From an uncultured Mycoplasmatota bacterium (GTDB lineage: Bacteria; Bacillota_I; Bacilli_A; RF39; UBA660): a DNA stretch of 50,570 bases. The stretch spans positions 1 to 50,570 of the forward strand of contig CAMKMS010000006.1 in the NCBI GenBank assembly GCA_946413985.1, written 5' to 3'. Under the pieces are notes generated by a model. The model ran no database searches. It was not told the DNA's origin and was given only the letters and a program-made list of their open reading frames with translations. The translations under genes were made by a program, and so were the position numbers. Positions 50,528-50,570 of the stretch are shown in pieces. The number at the start of each line of letters is the position of its first letter. Within the stretch, counting starts at the first letter, position 1.

Positions 50528-50570
50528 TTTTGGTTGAATACTCCAAATTGAATTGTTGAAGTATTCATGA

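Noticed and set aside
1-50570. Full genetic code 4 (TGA=Trp) for this genome
   Set aside because: Long ORFs are intact under code 11 and use TGG for Trp; PHP gene extension past its TGA would overlap the next gene by about 20 codons. Only under-use and one internal TGA are supported.

Overview
AT-rich (Firmicutes/Bacilli-like, probably an uncultured gut lineage) 50.6 kb window, almost entirely minus-strand. Layout by coordinate: (1) 0.07-4.3 kb: lipoprotein with two cystatin-like QxVxG motifs, membrane protein, ABC transporter. (2) 4.3-13.5 kb: WXG100/ESX-like secretion-substrate locus with a radical SAM/SPASM enzyme, an HELNH metallopeptidase and two homologous structured non-coding elements, each with a promoter and terminator and a candidate conserved pseudoknot. 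(3) 13.6-16.5 kb: surface/lipoproteins, one with an in-frame TGA. (4) 16.6-23.5 kb: arginine deiminase pathway plus amino-acid ABC transporter. (5) 23.8-30.3 kb: biosynthetic cluster (UDP-sugar dehydrogenase, NUDIX, DegT-APH fusion, HprK-like, PHP, radical SAM). (6) 30.6-34.3 kb: prepilin-like protein and a repeat/MBL lipoprotein. (7) 34.5-50.5 kb: defence island (BcgI-like nuclease-methylase + HsdS, TIGR04255-like cassette, RecD-like helicase, DUF2075 remnant, GmrSD/DUF262, SieB-like protein, DpnII-type R-M) punctuated by three hairpin + TTCAGGGGG boundary elements. Best candidates for something undescribed: the duplicated ncRNA pair in the WXG100 locus, the SPASM enzyme beside a YGVVPP-repeat WXG protein, and the recurrent boundary element in the defence island. 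All assignments come from reading the sequence and ORF translations; no database search was run.
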